The position numbers were made by a program, and so were the translations under genes. Positions 10,481 to 22,100 of a stretch of 64,000 nucleotides of DNA are shown one piece after another. The DNA is taken from the NCBI GenBank assembly GCA_016800925.1, contig JABCPU010000310.1, forward strand, positions 1 to 64,000, in the 5' to 3' direction. Source of the DNA: Suillus spraguei. Taxonomy: Eukaryota; Basidiomycota; Agaricomycetes; Boletales; Suillaceae. Each line of letters opens with the position of its first letter. Positions within the stretch are counted from its first letter, which is position 1. The notes under the pieces were generated by a model. It saw only the letters and a list, made by a program, of their open reading frames with translations. It searched no databases and was not told where the DNA came from.

Positions 10481-11419
10481 ATGAAAGACTTGAAAGCGTT
10501 TCCATATCGGAACCAATACGGAGTTGATAACTCAATAGTATGATGTGTGGTCCACAGGCAGTGTCTTTGGTTGGTAGTGAAAATTTTAATGCTGACGGCC
10601 CTAAAGATCAACTTTATTGGTTCCGATCTTGATATGAACAATTTCCGTGTATACAGTGTGTTACATATGAGATGACTTTTTGACCTCGCTACCTTTACCG
10701 GTACTTTTACATCCATGTCTATGGTTTAAACCTCGTCAATTGACCTAATTAGGATGCATAAGTGACGGCGAGGCCAAAAAGTCGTACTGCAATTTCATAT
10801 ACAACACGCTGTATATCACACTACTTTCCTATTACTCGATGGTATAGGATAGTAAAGTACTTGAGCATGATGGATTGTCAGTACTTCATTCATCCTAGTA
10901 AAGTCATGCATGGTATAAAGCACAAGGGAGGCTTAGTACACAGAAAATGAATTCGCTCTCCTCCTCAGAGTAAGCTATCTTGGCCCCACGCAATGTCAAA
11001 GTACGAGCATGAAATTGGCACTTCTAATACGTTAATCTGTCTTATTATACAGAATTATCAATAATTGTTCGTATTCAAAGCATCTTGCATGGGATGGTTT
11101 TCTCAATATTGGCGATGTCGATGGCACGTTGATGTAAATGTCCGGCCTGTTCTAGAGCGATAATAATTGCGACAAAGAATTCACCAATATCATAAATAAC
11201 TGAAATGGAAGGTTGATGATCACGATAGTAGATTAAAAGACCGTCCAACGTGCAACCAACACCAGGCTCCGCTCAGCCTCTCGTGATTCCATTTTCCGAA
11301 TGTCTCTGGGAGGGACATGAATGAGTCGTGATTTTTTCCTTCTGATACTATCATAAGCATCACCATCGAAGCTTGTGGTGGAACAGGTTTTCCATTACAT
11401 GTGGTTGACTTGCATGAAC
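10481..11419. other. Intergenic, nothing recognised
   Basis: AT-rich sequence with only short frames on both strands; no supported gene. Confidence 0.35.
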
Positions 11420-11424
11420 TTGAC

Positions 11425-11650
11425 GACCTCGGACACAATATAATCCATCAGGTCAACGTTAGCTCGGACACAATACATAACCCCACCATCTACTTCAGTT
11501 ATCGGACACAATAACCTCGTAATCGGACTCAATATCTATAACTCGGACTCATAATGCTATTTCATCTACAACTCTGACTTATGCTACGATCGGACTCAAT
11601 AACTTATGCCATCTACAGCTCGGACTTGGACTCGGACACTATATGTACGG
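11425..11650. repeat. Degenerate TCGGAC(A/T)CAATA minisatellite upstream of the HET gene
   Basis: The word TCGGACACAATA or TCGGACTCAATA, or a close variant, recurs about seven times between about 11429 and 11640, separated by roughly 20-45 bp of less conserved sequence. The array ends about 135 bp before the first ATG of the HET gene, so it lies in its presumed promoter. Any regulatory role is speculative. Confidence 0.55.
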
Positions 11651-11784
11651 CTATATGCACACACCACATCCTTGCGTGGGCAAGGCCCATTACCTCCACT
11701 ACAAGCTGCGCTGTCCCTTTTCGTTCTTCCTCACTGAAATTTGCGGTCTATCATATACTTTCGCCCTTTTGAATCTTATCCAAA

Positions 11785-14148
11785 ATGCTGAATCATGCAG
11801 CAACCTCTTCTTATAATTCAGCCGCAAGGAAACGCGTCGCGACTTTGAAGGGACACGCACTATCACTCACGCGGCGGATGATCGATCGCGGCTCACGCCT
11901 TCTTTCAGCGGGTGACAGTAAAGATCCCTCCATACCAGAGTGGGATGCACTCACTCGAAGGAAGGTCGGATATCCTCTGAAAAAATTCTCCGCTTTTTGT
12001 CATTTTATCTCGCGTCTTGTTGCTGCTAAGTCTCAAGCTCAAGTTTCTAAGTCAATGGCATGTTTTCATCCTTGGCTTTGATGACACGGTTTGAACATTC
12101 TTCTTGCTACAGATTCCAGCAATCAATACAAAATCTATTCAGCCCCCCTTTATCCCGACTTCTGTGAGCGGCACCATAATTGCAAACCGCAGCAAGGCCA
12201 GATTGGATAAAATGTTGAGAGATAATGTACTTCTCAATGCCCACAAGGTACGCAACATCCACGCAGGTTATCCATTGCTTACTTTGGAAATACACAGCTC
12301 ATCGAACTCGAACCTTTGTCACATGTTGGATATCAGTCTAACCATACAGCGCTTCATGGCGCACAACGCTACAATGAAGCTATCGAGGCTTTCCAAATGA
12401 TACTCGCGAAATTCGATGCTCATGCCACGCAGATACGAAGTAAGCTCCAAGTAACGCATGTGTCCAAATGCTCAACTCTTTCCTCAGAGCTGCACGACAA
12501 GTATATCAGTCCATCCAAAGCAGAAGGTGATATTCAAAAGTTCATTGACGCTCAACTTTACGCGGCCCCGCTTCGTCTGCTCAACACCACTACAGGACGC
12601 TTATGTGATCGAGGGTCGCAGATAAGCGCCTTCAAAAAAAGCACGGAGTACAATGAGATTCTGTCATCAATCATAATGCATCCAGACATCGCAGCGGGGC
12701 GTATTGCAGACACAGTGGCGACGTACTTCCGTTACGTCATGTTATCTCACAGATGGGGAGAAAACGAGCCGCTGCTTCACGACATACAGGATAAGGTCGT
12801 GTATAAGTTGAAGGAGGCTGGCGGTCTCATGAAATTGCAGTCATTCTGCAAAGTAGCTCGTGATGCGGGGTATCACTGGGCGTGGGTCGACACGTGTTGT
12901 ATCGACCAGAATAACCATGTCGAGCTTCAAAAATCTCTCAACTCGACATTTGTTTGGTATCACCATTCAGCACTCACAATTGTCTACCTGTCGGATGTTC
13001 CGCCTTCGGCCAAGTCTGGCGCGTTGGCGAAGAGTGAATGGAATACCCGTGGATGGACCGTCCCAGAATTCCTCGCTTCTAAAGTTATTCGTTTCTATCG
13101 ACAAGACTGGACACTATATCTCGACGACCATTCACCCAACCACAAGGAGTCTGTCGCAATTATGCATGAGATGGAGGATGCGATGGGCATAGATTCACGC
13201 GCCTTTGATACCTTCCAGCCAGGGATGAGAGACGTCCGAGTGAAACTCCAATGGGCGTCCATGCGTGTCACCACTGTGCCGGAAGACATTGCATATTCAT
13301 TATTTGGCATCTTCGGCATCCAATTGCCCATCCTTTATGGTGAAAATGCGCAAAATGCACTCGGGCGGCTCCTACAGGATATCGTGGCTCGGTCGGGGGA
13401 TATTACTGCCCTCGACTGGGTCGGCCAACCGTCCGAGTTCAATAGTTGTCTTCCAGCCAACATTTTCTCATACGCAGCTCCTCCGTGCACCCTCCCATAT
13501 TTTTCTGAAGACGAGATTCAGACAGCAGTCTCTTCGCTGCGACATACTGTTGCCGTTGATCAGGCTTTGAAACTTTATACCCTGCTGGAGAACGTGAGCG
13601 CACCTCGCTTTGCGCACTGCAGATTGCATTTGCCTTGCATCTCCTTCCGTGTCACGGAAGTCAGATGGAGGCCTGGTCCAGCCCAAGAAATATCATTCAC
13701 GTATAGAATCAAAGCAGACGGGCTTGATGACTTGCTGATCACCACCGAGGAGAGGCTGGTCCAATTCTCACGGCTCAGACCCACACGACAGACGTTCTTG
13801 CTTGTCCGTCCGTGGGATCGCCGTCTCCTCGAGCTGCCTGACTTTGCAGAGCATGCAGAAAACTTTGGGGCTTGGCCTCAGTACGAGTCTCCGTTGGATG
13901 ACTTTGACGAGTCCGAAAGCGATCCGCCTAAGGAAGGGGAGTTAGCTGATCCAGAACCTTACTTGCGTGCATTGCGATTGATAGCTCGCCTCGGACAGCC
14001 GTTCGGCGCATTTTTGCTGGCACAGCAGCGTGGCGGTGAATACAAGAGGATAGCCTCTGATTACGATATCATTGCAAAAGTCAAAGAAGTCAAAGATACG
14101 ACATCTGTTCACAGCATGATGGACATCAGGACCCTAGAAATATTGTAG
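11785..14148 (+). CDS. HET-domain protein with an N-terminal TPR-like segment (multi-exon)
   Basis: HET proteins act in fungal heterokaryon incompatibility and regulated cell death. Exon 2 is 12113-12247, exon 3 is 12298-12439 and exon 4 is 12488-14148; phases agree. The first exon probably starts at ATG 11785, but its donor near 11960 is not canonical and is unresolved. Exons 2-3 give a TPR-like stretch (ANRSKARLDKML, ALHGAQRYNEAIEAFQMIL). HET hallmarks follow: YVMLSHRWGE (about 12733), WAWVDTCCIDQNN (about 12880-12915), WNTRGWTVPEFLASK (about 13040) and VPEDIAYSLFGIFG (about 13275). The reading frame stays open to TAG at 14146-14148, ending DIRTLEIL. The 48-bp third intron is in frame and stop-free, so retention would still encode protein. 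Compared with the neighbouring minus-strand paralogue it lacks most N-terminal TPRs. Confidence 0.85.
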
Positions 14149-15070
14149 CTGTACTTTTTCTTGAAGATTCAAATGAGATCCCTGTGTATTCACGTTTGTA
14201 CCTTGATGATATGTATTCGAGGACGAGTCTTGAAATGGCTGGGCTGGATGTGAAAGTGTACATAGTACACTCGTCGGGCCCCACCAAGTCCGAGTCTGAC
14301 CGCACGCTCGACATCATGGCATGGCCCTGGCGGAGTTTGAACCCGCCAGCGCCCGCTACGTTATGCTGCCCGCTGCTGTGACATTGCTGCCTGTGAGCAG
14401 GCGGAAAGACGGGCACGAAGATAGGCGGGTGGGGGGCAGGCAGGAAGAGACAGGGGAAGGAGGACATCAACATTGCCCAATTTGGACGGAGCCATTCCTC
14501 GGGCAGCTCAGGCCAGCGGGTACCTTTATCATCTCAACTTCGCTTGAATGACCTAATCCCAGACACAGACGCGATGACATTGTATCTTCATATAATGTAT
14601 CGCACACTCTATAAAGGTTTCTTCTGAAGCATCATACAAAAGTGGTATATCACGCGAGGCCCAAAGGTGATATATCATGCGAGGTTCAAAAAAGGTGATA
14701 GATACATCATGCGAGGTTCAAAAGTGCAAAAGTGATGTATCACGCGAGGCTCAAAGGTAATACATCATGAGGCCCAAAAGTGCAAGTGTGATATATCATG
14801 TGAGCTCGCCCAATGTATGAACTATCTATGTGATACATCACAGGACAGGCGGCAGGGAAAGGCGAGAGCAGCGATATATCATGATCTATGGTTTACAGGG
14901 TCTGATATAACATCAATCTTCCACAATCTTAGATATTGATGTATCATTCCTACAGGGTATTGTGAGCTGTCATTGGTCGCGCATAGCACGTGATCGACTT
15001 ACCACCATCATGATAAGTCAGGCTCAGATGAATACCTCTTTGAGCAAAGAGGCCTGGTCTTTAGATATAG
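14149..15070. other. Spacer between two convergent HET genes
   Basis: No gene was seen. It holds the short tandem array listed separately (14640-14830) and several TGATATATCA-like palindromic words. Confidence 0.4.
14640..14830. repeat. Short tandem array (TGATATATCA...GCGAGG..CAAAAG)
   Basis: About five to six degenerate units of roughly 30-40 bp follow one another. Each combines a palindromic TGATATATCA/TGATACATCA-type word with GCGAGGCTCAAAAGTG or a variant. The array sits between the convergent 3' ends of the two HET genes. Confidence 0.6.
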
Positions 15071-18000
15071 CTATAGTATTTCTATGGAGCTGACGTCCAC
15101 GTTGTCAATGGAAGCTGGGTCTTTGACTTGTGCAATGATGTTATGGTCCGACGCGATCCTCTTGTATTCTCCGATACGCTCCTGCGCTAGCAAAAATGCA
15201 CAGAAAGGCTGACCAAGGTGAACCATCACTCGCAACGCTCGTAAGTGATGGTCCTCTTCTACAGACGGTCCGCAGAGAAACTCGTCAGAGCCGTCTGACT
15301 GAGATCCGGGCTCAGACAAATCCCCTATGCTCCTCCCATCATCTGCAAAGTCAAGTTCCTCGAGGAGACGACGATCCCATGGACGGACAAGAAAGAACGT
15401 TTGTCGAGTAGGCCTTGTGCGCGAGAACTGAAATAACGGCTTGCCAGTGGTGATCAGCAAGTCTTGAAGCCCATTCGCTTTAACTCCATAGATGAATGAG
15501 TCTCCTGGGTTGAACCGTGCCTTTGTCTAACTTCCGTGACATGGAATGAGATGCAAGGCAGATGCAGTCTGCGGTTTGCGAAGCGAGGAGCGGTCATGCT
15601 CTTCAGCAGGGCATAGACTTTCGAAGCCAAATCTACGGTCACAGTATTTTTTCGCATCAAAGATACCTTTGTCTGGATCTCATCTTCAGACATAGATGAC
15701 AAGGCGCATGGTGGGGCGGTGTATGAGGTAATGTCGGCAGGAAGACAACTATTGAACTCGGATGATTGTCCGACCCAATCGAGGGCACTAATGTCGCCCG
15801 ACCGAGCAACAATCTCCTGCAGGAGACGCCCGAGCGCATTTGCCTTCTTCTCACCATAGTCCACAGGCAGACGGACATCGAAGACGCCGAACAACGAGTA
15901 TGCGACATCTTCTTGAACAGTTGTAACACGATTTGACGCCCATTGAAGTCTCTCTCGTGCGCCGCTCATCCCTGGAGCGAAGTCAACGAGAGCCCGTCGA
16001 TCAATGCCAGTCGCAACCTGCAACTCCTCCATTATTGCAGTCGACTTTTTGTGGTTGGAAGAGCGATCATTGAGATATGGGGTCCAATCCTTCTGATAAA
16101 ATATGAGGACTTTGGAAGCAAGCAATTCCTGAAATGTCCATCCTCGTTTATTCCACTCACTCATCTCCAGAGCGCCAGACTTGGATGAAGGCAGAACATC
16201 CGAAAGGTACACAATCGTAAGCGCCGAGTGTTGGTACCAGACGAACATGGAATTGAGCGATTGTTGTAGCTCAACGTTGCTGCTCTTGTCGATGCAGCAT
16301 GTATCGCTCCATGCCCAACGGTAACCCAAATTACGTGCAATTTCACAGAATTTCTGCAACTTGACGATGCCACTGATAGACTTCAGCTTGTACACATTCT
16401 TTCCCTGGATATCCTGCAGCAGCGGTTCCCTCCCTTCCCATCTATGGGATAACATGATACAACGGAAGTAAGTCGCTACCGCTTTTGTGATGTGTTCCAT
16501 TCGGAGGTTTGCGCGCTTCATAGACCATGATAGCCAAAGTTCATTGTGTTCTGCACTTGTTTTGAAGGCGCTTATCTGCGCTTCACGGTCACATAAGAGC
16601 CCAGTGACAGTGTTGAGTAGACGAAGCGGGGCGGTATCGAGTTGTCGGTCAATGGCACTCCGGATAACACCTTCTGATTCAGAGGGACTAGCATACCGCT
16701 TGCGAAGATCTAAGGGAGAGGTTGAGCACCCGAACAATTGTACCACTGAGGCCTGAGAACTTACTTTGCATTTTCGCGTCGTGAGCACCTTCCAATACAG
16801 CGAACATCATTCTGAAGGCCGCAATAGCTTCATCATAGCGTTGTGAGCCTTGAAACGCCGTGAGCTTCAATTTGTATCCAACATGAGACGAAGGGTTGAG
16901 TTGGATGACCTTTGTATACCACAGTCAGCATTTGATTACGAAACGTTCGGCGTACGTGTCACCGCACCTTCTGCGCATCAAGAAGTGCTTCTGTCCATAG
17001 CATTTTCTTCAACCTTGCCCTACTACGATTTGCGAAGACGGCATCGGATGCAGAACTTACGTTGATCACTGCAGAGTACAAGTTAATAGCACTGTCGTAA
17101 TTGCCTGCGGCAAAGGCAGCATCTCCGTCAACGAGGCAGAGCGCGCTGCATTCTTCCTTGAAAGCTGGATACGTGTGAGGATTGCAGCTTGCATGTCATT
17201 ATGAACTCCAAACTTGCCATTGGACCAGTCAAGACAGTTGGCCTTGGTATTTTGATCAATCTTATCCATCATGTCTCGGTATGAATTCAGGGCCTCGGCA
17301 AGTCTGCCTGCTTGACGGAGCGCAATACATCGTTTCTGGTGTGCATTTTGCCACAAGGACTTCAGGTCCCATCCGAAGAGCTGCGCAAAGTACGAAGTTC
17401 GACACGACAAGCTTCTCTGGATGAATTATATCAACGTACCACCACAAAGTCCTCGCATACAGGATGGACGGTCGATGTAGATGGGAGAGCGCTGGACTTG
17501 ACAGCAGCACTGAAGTGGTCTGCAGCGAGATTGTGACTGGCGTCATTCATGGCATTGATACCGAGTTGAACATGCAGGTATGCCTGATGTGCGACGTTCA
17601 GCATCAACGCATGAATAAGATATTGGTCAAGGACCTGATACTCACTTCCACAATGCGACATGCAAGAGAGCCGTGATTCGGACACGCTGCAGCAAGCTCT
17701 TGCACAAATATGATTGATTCCTCATGTGGGTCTGCATTAAAAATAGCGATGGCCTGAAAATTACAAGTTAAAATATAGATTATGTGAGAGAAAGTTCAAC
17801 GCTACCTTGATCAAGAGAAGCATAATCTTTGAATCTTCGTTCGCGAACGTGGACGCAAGGTCAAATGCTGTTCTCGCGTCCCGGATGTGGCCTTTCCCAT
17901 ATAGGGCAATGCCCTTGGAGATATAGCCCGTCAATGAGGGCTGAATGCTAATGGACTGTGTTGCGGAGGAACGTTGGCCTTTCATAAGGAGACCATGACA

Positions 18001-18181
18001 TGTCGGTCCACCTCACCTTGGTTGCGTCCTGAAGCGCATGATCCCAGGCGCGTTTTCGTGCCATAACGAATGAGCGGTTGGCATACGACGTGTAGTTGTT
18101 GGCACCAGTGTTGATATCTTGTGTAAACATTTGTTCAGCCGTAGACAGATCACCCGCAACGCATGCATTGTGGGCAGTCAT
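15071..18181 (-). pseudogene. TPR-HET protein, nearly complete, with one late frameshift
   Basis: This multi-exon minus-strand gene shares its HET part with the plus-strand HET gene. From ATG 18181, exons encode TPR-like segments (MTAHNACVAGDLSTAEQMF, SLTGYISKGIALYGKG, HVQLGINAMNDASHN, LFGWDLKSLWQNA, NYDSAINLYSAVIN, ANRSRARLKKML, QGSQRYDEAIAAF). The HET region follows from DLRKRYASPSESEG: CIMLSHRWEGREP, WAWSDTCCIDKSSN, WNKRGWTFQELLASK and VQEDVAYSLFGVFD. Introns are 45-65 bp; one near 17200 uses a GC donor (GGCAAGT..CCAG). Near 15495 one base is missing relative to the paralogue, so the frame ends early (KRMGFKTC). The conserved tail (FIYGVKANGLQDLLIT ... IEIL) continues in the next frame to 15071. 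All other parts are open, so this is a very recent lesion or a sequence error. Short exons upstream (about 18395-18200, EDPPDNEVTDS) may join it to the WD40 gene. Confidence 0.8.
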
Positions 18182-18468
18182 ATTGATTGAGAGGATCTGT
18201 GAGATGAAGGATGCTCGAATTGCGTAGTAGAGTCAAGGATGAAAACATACCTTGGAATCAGAGACTTGAGACTTGAATAAAATCGAGTGTTAACGTGGAA
18301 GAAAACGAAGTCAGGGCCAACTTACACTGTCTGTCACCTCATTGTCTGGAGGGTCCTCCAGCAAGGCCCCCTTGCGCGAGATGGTGTAACGAAGGGGCAG
18401 GAAATCAACCGGAAAGTAGCCAAATAAAAACAGAGAGAGAAAAATCAAAAATAACAAGATAGCTTCAT

Positions 18469-19431
18469 TTATGTAATAAACATCTTCCTCCGCAAAGCAT
18501 CTTTAGGGTCTACTGCCCACTTTGTGACCGAGTTATTGTCAGTGTAATAGCTTCCACTGATGATGTATTTGCCGTCCACGGAGAAAGTGATGGATGCCGA
18601 TGATTGCTGGAAGATGGCAACAGGTTGTCGATCTGACAGCTGCCAGAGACGAATGTTGTCAGATGCGCCAGAAGCAACCAGTGTACTATTGGATCAACGG
18701 CAAGAGCCTTAATGGTGTCAGTGTGGCCCGTGATCCAGGGATCGCCAACCCGCTGCCACATTAATGTATCCCACTCCGTATGGTGTAATCAAGGTGCGCT
18801 GAAAGGAGTCGCGTGCTATCGGGTGTCCACTCGATGTATGTTGGATAAAGGGCCTCCAACTTTGTGACGCATTCCATTGTGCTTGAATTATAAATTTCGA
18901 TCTTGTCTGTTGCGATGGCAAGAAGTTCGCCAGACGGTGAATATCGAACGTGGTCGACCCAATGACCAAAGTGGATTGGACTTCCTAGCGACTGCCAGGT
19001 TCTGGTACACCACAACTTCACCGTGTCGTCTGCTGAAGCGGTAGCTACCACTGCTCCATCGGGAGAAATGTCCAGCGATAATATGTGACCCGACTTCCAC
19101 ACCCAACTCGGCTTGGATTCGCCGGAATACCAGTCGTTTGGTAAGTGAGCTTTTCACCAGTTTCTCCATGCCAGGCGATGAGAATTCCGAAAATATCACC
19201 GCTTACTATTAATTGTCCATCTCGTGATACCGCCAATCCCGACACCAGATCAATGTGCCCCTCCATCTTCTTCAACATAACACCTTTCTTCAAGTCCCAT
19301 AGACAAAGCGTCTTGTCAAATGAAGCCGTAACCATTCGTCGTCCATCGGGGAACACTGCGACCCTGCCTACGCGTCCCTCATGACCTTGAAATTCTCGCA
19401 CGGGTGTGGTGTCTAGAATCGTCTCCGACAT
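18469..19431 (-). pseudogene. WD40-repeat protein, frameshifted
   Basis: The frame begins MSETILDTTPVREFQGHEG at 19431 and shows regular WD40 blades: RMVTASFDKTLCLWDLKKG, GQLIVSGDIFGILIAWHGE, GAVVATASADDTVKLWCT, GELLAIATDKIEIYN, then ITGHTDTIKALAVDP and LVASGASDNIRLWQLSD. The last unit ends SVTKWAVDPKDALRRK and a TAA at 18471-18469. WD40 propellers are protein-interaction scaffolds. The blades lie in different frames, with single-base shifts near 19125 and 18800 and after the codons for ALAVDP near 18685. Spaces between them are too short for introns, so the gene appears inactivated. It is collinear with, and immediately upstream of, the TPR-HET gene. A former WD40-TPR-HET fusion is plausible from family knowledge. 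Confidence 0.75.
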
Positions 19432-21417
19432 TTTACTGGGGGCTGACGGTGCTGAGCACAGTCAAAGTGGTCCGGAGGATTGTGTGTGTCTTTCTCTGAG
19501 CTGTGAAGGTACGTACAATTGCGGGTTTTATGCTGTATTACCGCATTTACCTGCCTCATGTTCCATAGACGCCCAAGACACGAGGTAGTTCGCCATCACC
19601 GTTGCAGCAAGAATCCCATGAATTGTCATACCCGCGCCTGTACACCGTGGACATTCGTCCGACTCTTGTCCTCGCAGTTTCCAGAATGTATCTCCTCACG
19701 TCTAATTCTGATAGTGCAGTTGGTCCGGGGCCTTCCCAGCGCTCGAACTTTATTGTCTATCCTGGACGGATGAATACTTGTAACCTCTGGACGCATCCAT
19801 ATAGTTAACTGCAATACTGCCTTACCCCATTGACTCCCAATACCAATATCTGCATGTGCACCAGATGCAGCTTAATTGATCTCTTTTTGTGTCTCAAACT
19901 GATGATGACTTTCCGGTGGGGGCCCCTCTGCTTCCAAGGCACACTTACTTGTGAGGCAACACCCCCCAAAGGTGTTCACACCTGCTTCCAACGCAGTAGC
20001 AACGCACAATGGTCGTCAATTCTACTCGCCTTGGTGGGCTCTCACCACAGCCGATACTACGCGATCCATGCACTCAATTAAGTTGTCGAAACTATCACTA
20101 CGAGTACCCCGAGAACGCTATCTACTATGATCACATGGACCTAGTGTTACCACGGCTTCAAGCTACGCACTTAATGAGTTTTGACGAAGTTGTTAGAGGA
20201 GGCAGAAATACGAATATGAATCAAGTTTTGGGCGTGATAACGACTTCGAGACAGGGATATCTGAATGTAGCTGGATGGTGGCAGAGACTGAGACGTACCA
20301 GGAATTGGAAATTGATGGCCAAGATATCATCAACGAGCCTGACAATGGCGTCACGTTGGGGCCTTGATTTAGGACTTAGAGTTTGGAAAGTGCGTGGGAG
20401 TGCTGCAGGTCTTAGTGGTATTCTGGGAGATTTGAGGGCGTTGAAGAAACATGCCTATGCCGACGAGACATTGGAGGTTGATTGTATTCGCTAGATACAC
20501 GAGCTTTCGCAGGGGTGCTGTCCCGAGTAGGAGGTGTTGAAGTCTCTGATAGTCCCGATGAGTCGGCAGTAGATGGGCGTCCATCGACACTATCTTTCCG
20601 AGACGTTGATTTCTTACGGGTGGCACGCAGAAGTGATAAGATATATCAAACAAAACAACAGACGCTCTGAGCACGACAATAGAGAGTGATTATGACGAAC
20701 AGAATGCCAGGTTGGTGGATACTATAGGCAAGCTTTGAATTTGAGAGGTTGCGGAGGACCGAGTAGGTGGTGTTTGGTGTGGGTCAAGATTGAAAAATCC
20801 AAGTCGAAAATGCGATTATAGGATGCATGTGTGGCCCGTGTCTGCACAGTAGTTACCGTCTATGGTACTTGAATTCAGGTATTAGATGCACAGCATCACA
20901 GGCCCTTCGTTCAGGAATGAGAGTCGCTTTGAGAGAAGCTGCAGTGAGTGTCGAAGCATCACCACGTTGCAGGAAGACTCGGTGACATTACTGATTCACT
21001 ACTGTTTAGCATCTTCGGTGTCATTCAAATATTCAATTCTCACACTTGTCCCCGTAAGTACCCCTTGCTATGCACTCTCTCAGTTTCTCTCCGAGCTCTA
21101 CTGGCTGACTCGTAGGGTTACCTAGTATTTGAGCAGCCCGCTATTCCTCGGCATCCTCTCTCTCATCACCTGCAGATATCAGCGCCAACTCGCCAGACCA
21201 TGGCATCAGATCAATCATAGGTATGAAATGACTCACCTTCCATAGCTGGAGACTGTCTAAGTTGCGGAATGCAATTCTCTTAATGAAATCTTTCAGGCGA
21301 CTGACAGTGTCAGTCCACTAGACAAGGCTGGACATATAAGGGCGCAGTGATGAGTCAGGCCTTGTGCAAGTTCGGCAGGCTCCTATAATCAACCTTACTG
21401 TCTCCTTTTGCTCCACT
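19432..21417. other. Intergenic between the WD40 pseudogene and gene A
   Basis: No gene is supported. A 161-codon frame (20009-20494, +) and a 101-codon frame on the other strand overlap each other and show no motif. The upstream parts of the WD40 gene and gene A presumably hold their promoters. Confidence 0.35.
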
Positions 21418-22092
21418 ATGATGGCCACCACAGCTTTCGATGATAGTGTGTCCGACGTCTCTAAATCTCCCTCGTATTATGCGTCTGTACCAACAGATTC
21501 CATGCAGTGCAAGCCACCGGTATTTCCATTCTTACAGTCCAAGGACAAACGCCGCTGTGCCGTTCTATCTCGTATCCGTGAAATCGTCTCTCCTGATTTC
21601 ACCCTTGCCCCTGCACCAATTGTCAAAGCCTGTGCTGCTGCTCTCCCAGCAGTACAGTTTTCCATGCTCCTTCAAACACCCAATATCGAGGACCACACTG
21701 CATTGTATTGGGCAATTCTAAACAACCGGCGAGAAGCCTTTTTGGAGCTTTCTAAATTCATTCCCGAATTCTTGCCTGCTTGCTCATCCGATTTGCGTCT
21801 TGCATGTATGATAGCCAACGACCACGATTTGTTTATGCTATTGAATTTGGGGGATAAATTTAATCGTAAGTGCAGGTACATGATGTTTTGAGATTTTGTT
21901 TAATTCACCGCCGCATGCTATCAGTCGAGGATAGGTCTTCGAGATGCATGTTGGGTTGTCCACGAGATGATGTTCAGGTCCATGAAGCGGATGGTGTGGG
22001 AAAAAGTCACTTCTCTGTTCATTTTGTCTTCAGGATGTTCCAGAAACGTCTGCGTATTACAAAATAATTGGGAGCAGAATTTATTGCCCGGG
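21418..22092 (+). pseudogene. Gene A exons 1-2: uncharacterised fungal family, ankyrin-like helical region
   Basis: This is the 5' part of a five-exon gene whose remaining exons lie beyond two transposons (27787-28122 and 34443-34621). Exon 1 (21418-21865, MM start) encodes a region with CAAALPAVQFSMLLQTPNIE, HTALYWAILNNRREAF and PACSSDLRLACMIANDHDLF, resembling ankyrin-like helical pairs. Exon 2 (21925-22092) encodes CMLGCPRDDVQVHEADG, FVFRMFQKRLRITK and GAEFIARG. A TAA at 22065-22067 interrupts exon 2 between ITK and LGAEF; the sequence on both sides still matches the paralogue at 45.6-48.3 kb. The 59-bp intron (21866-21924) is canonical. Function is unknown. The family is multi-copy here (two copies) and, from memory, widespread in Agaricomycetes. 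Confidence 0.75.
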
Positions 22093-22100
22093 GTATGTGG

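Noticed and set aside
12316..12330. TTG at 12316 as the HET protein start
   Set aside because: It is internal to exon 3; upstream exons with matching phases exist and fungi start at ATG.
20009..20494. 161-codon plus-strand ORF
   Set aside because: No motif, no paralogue, no splice context, and it overlaps an equally plausible frame on the other strand.
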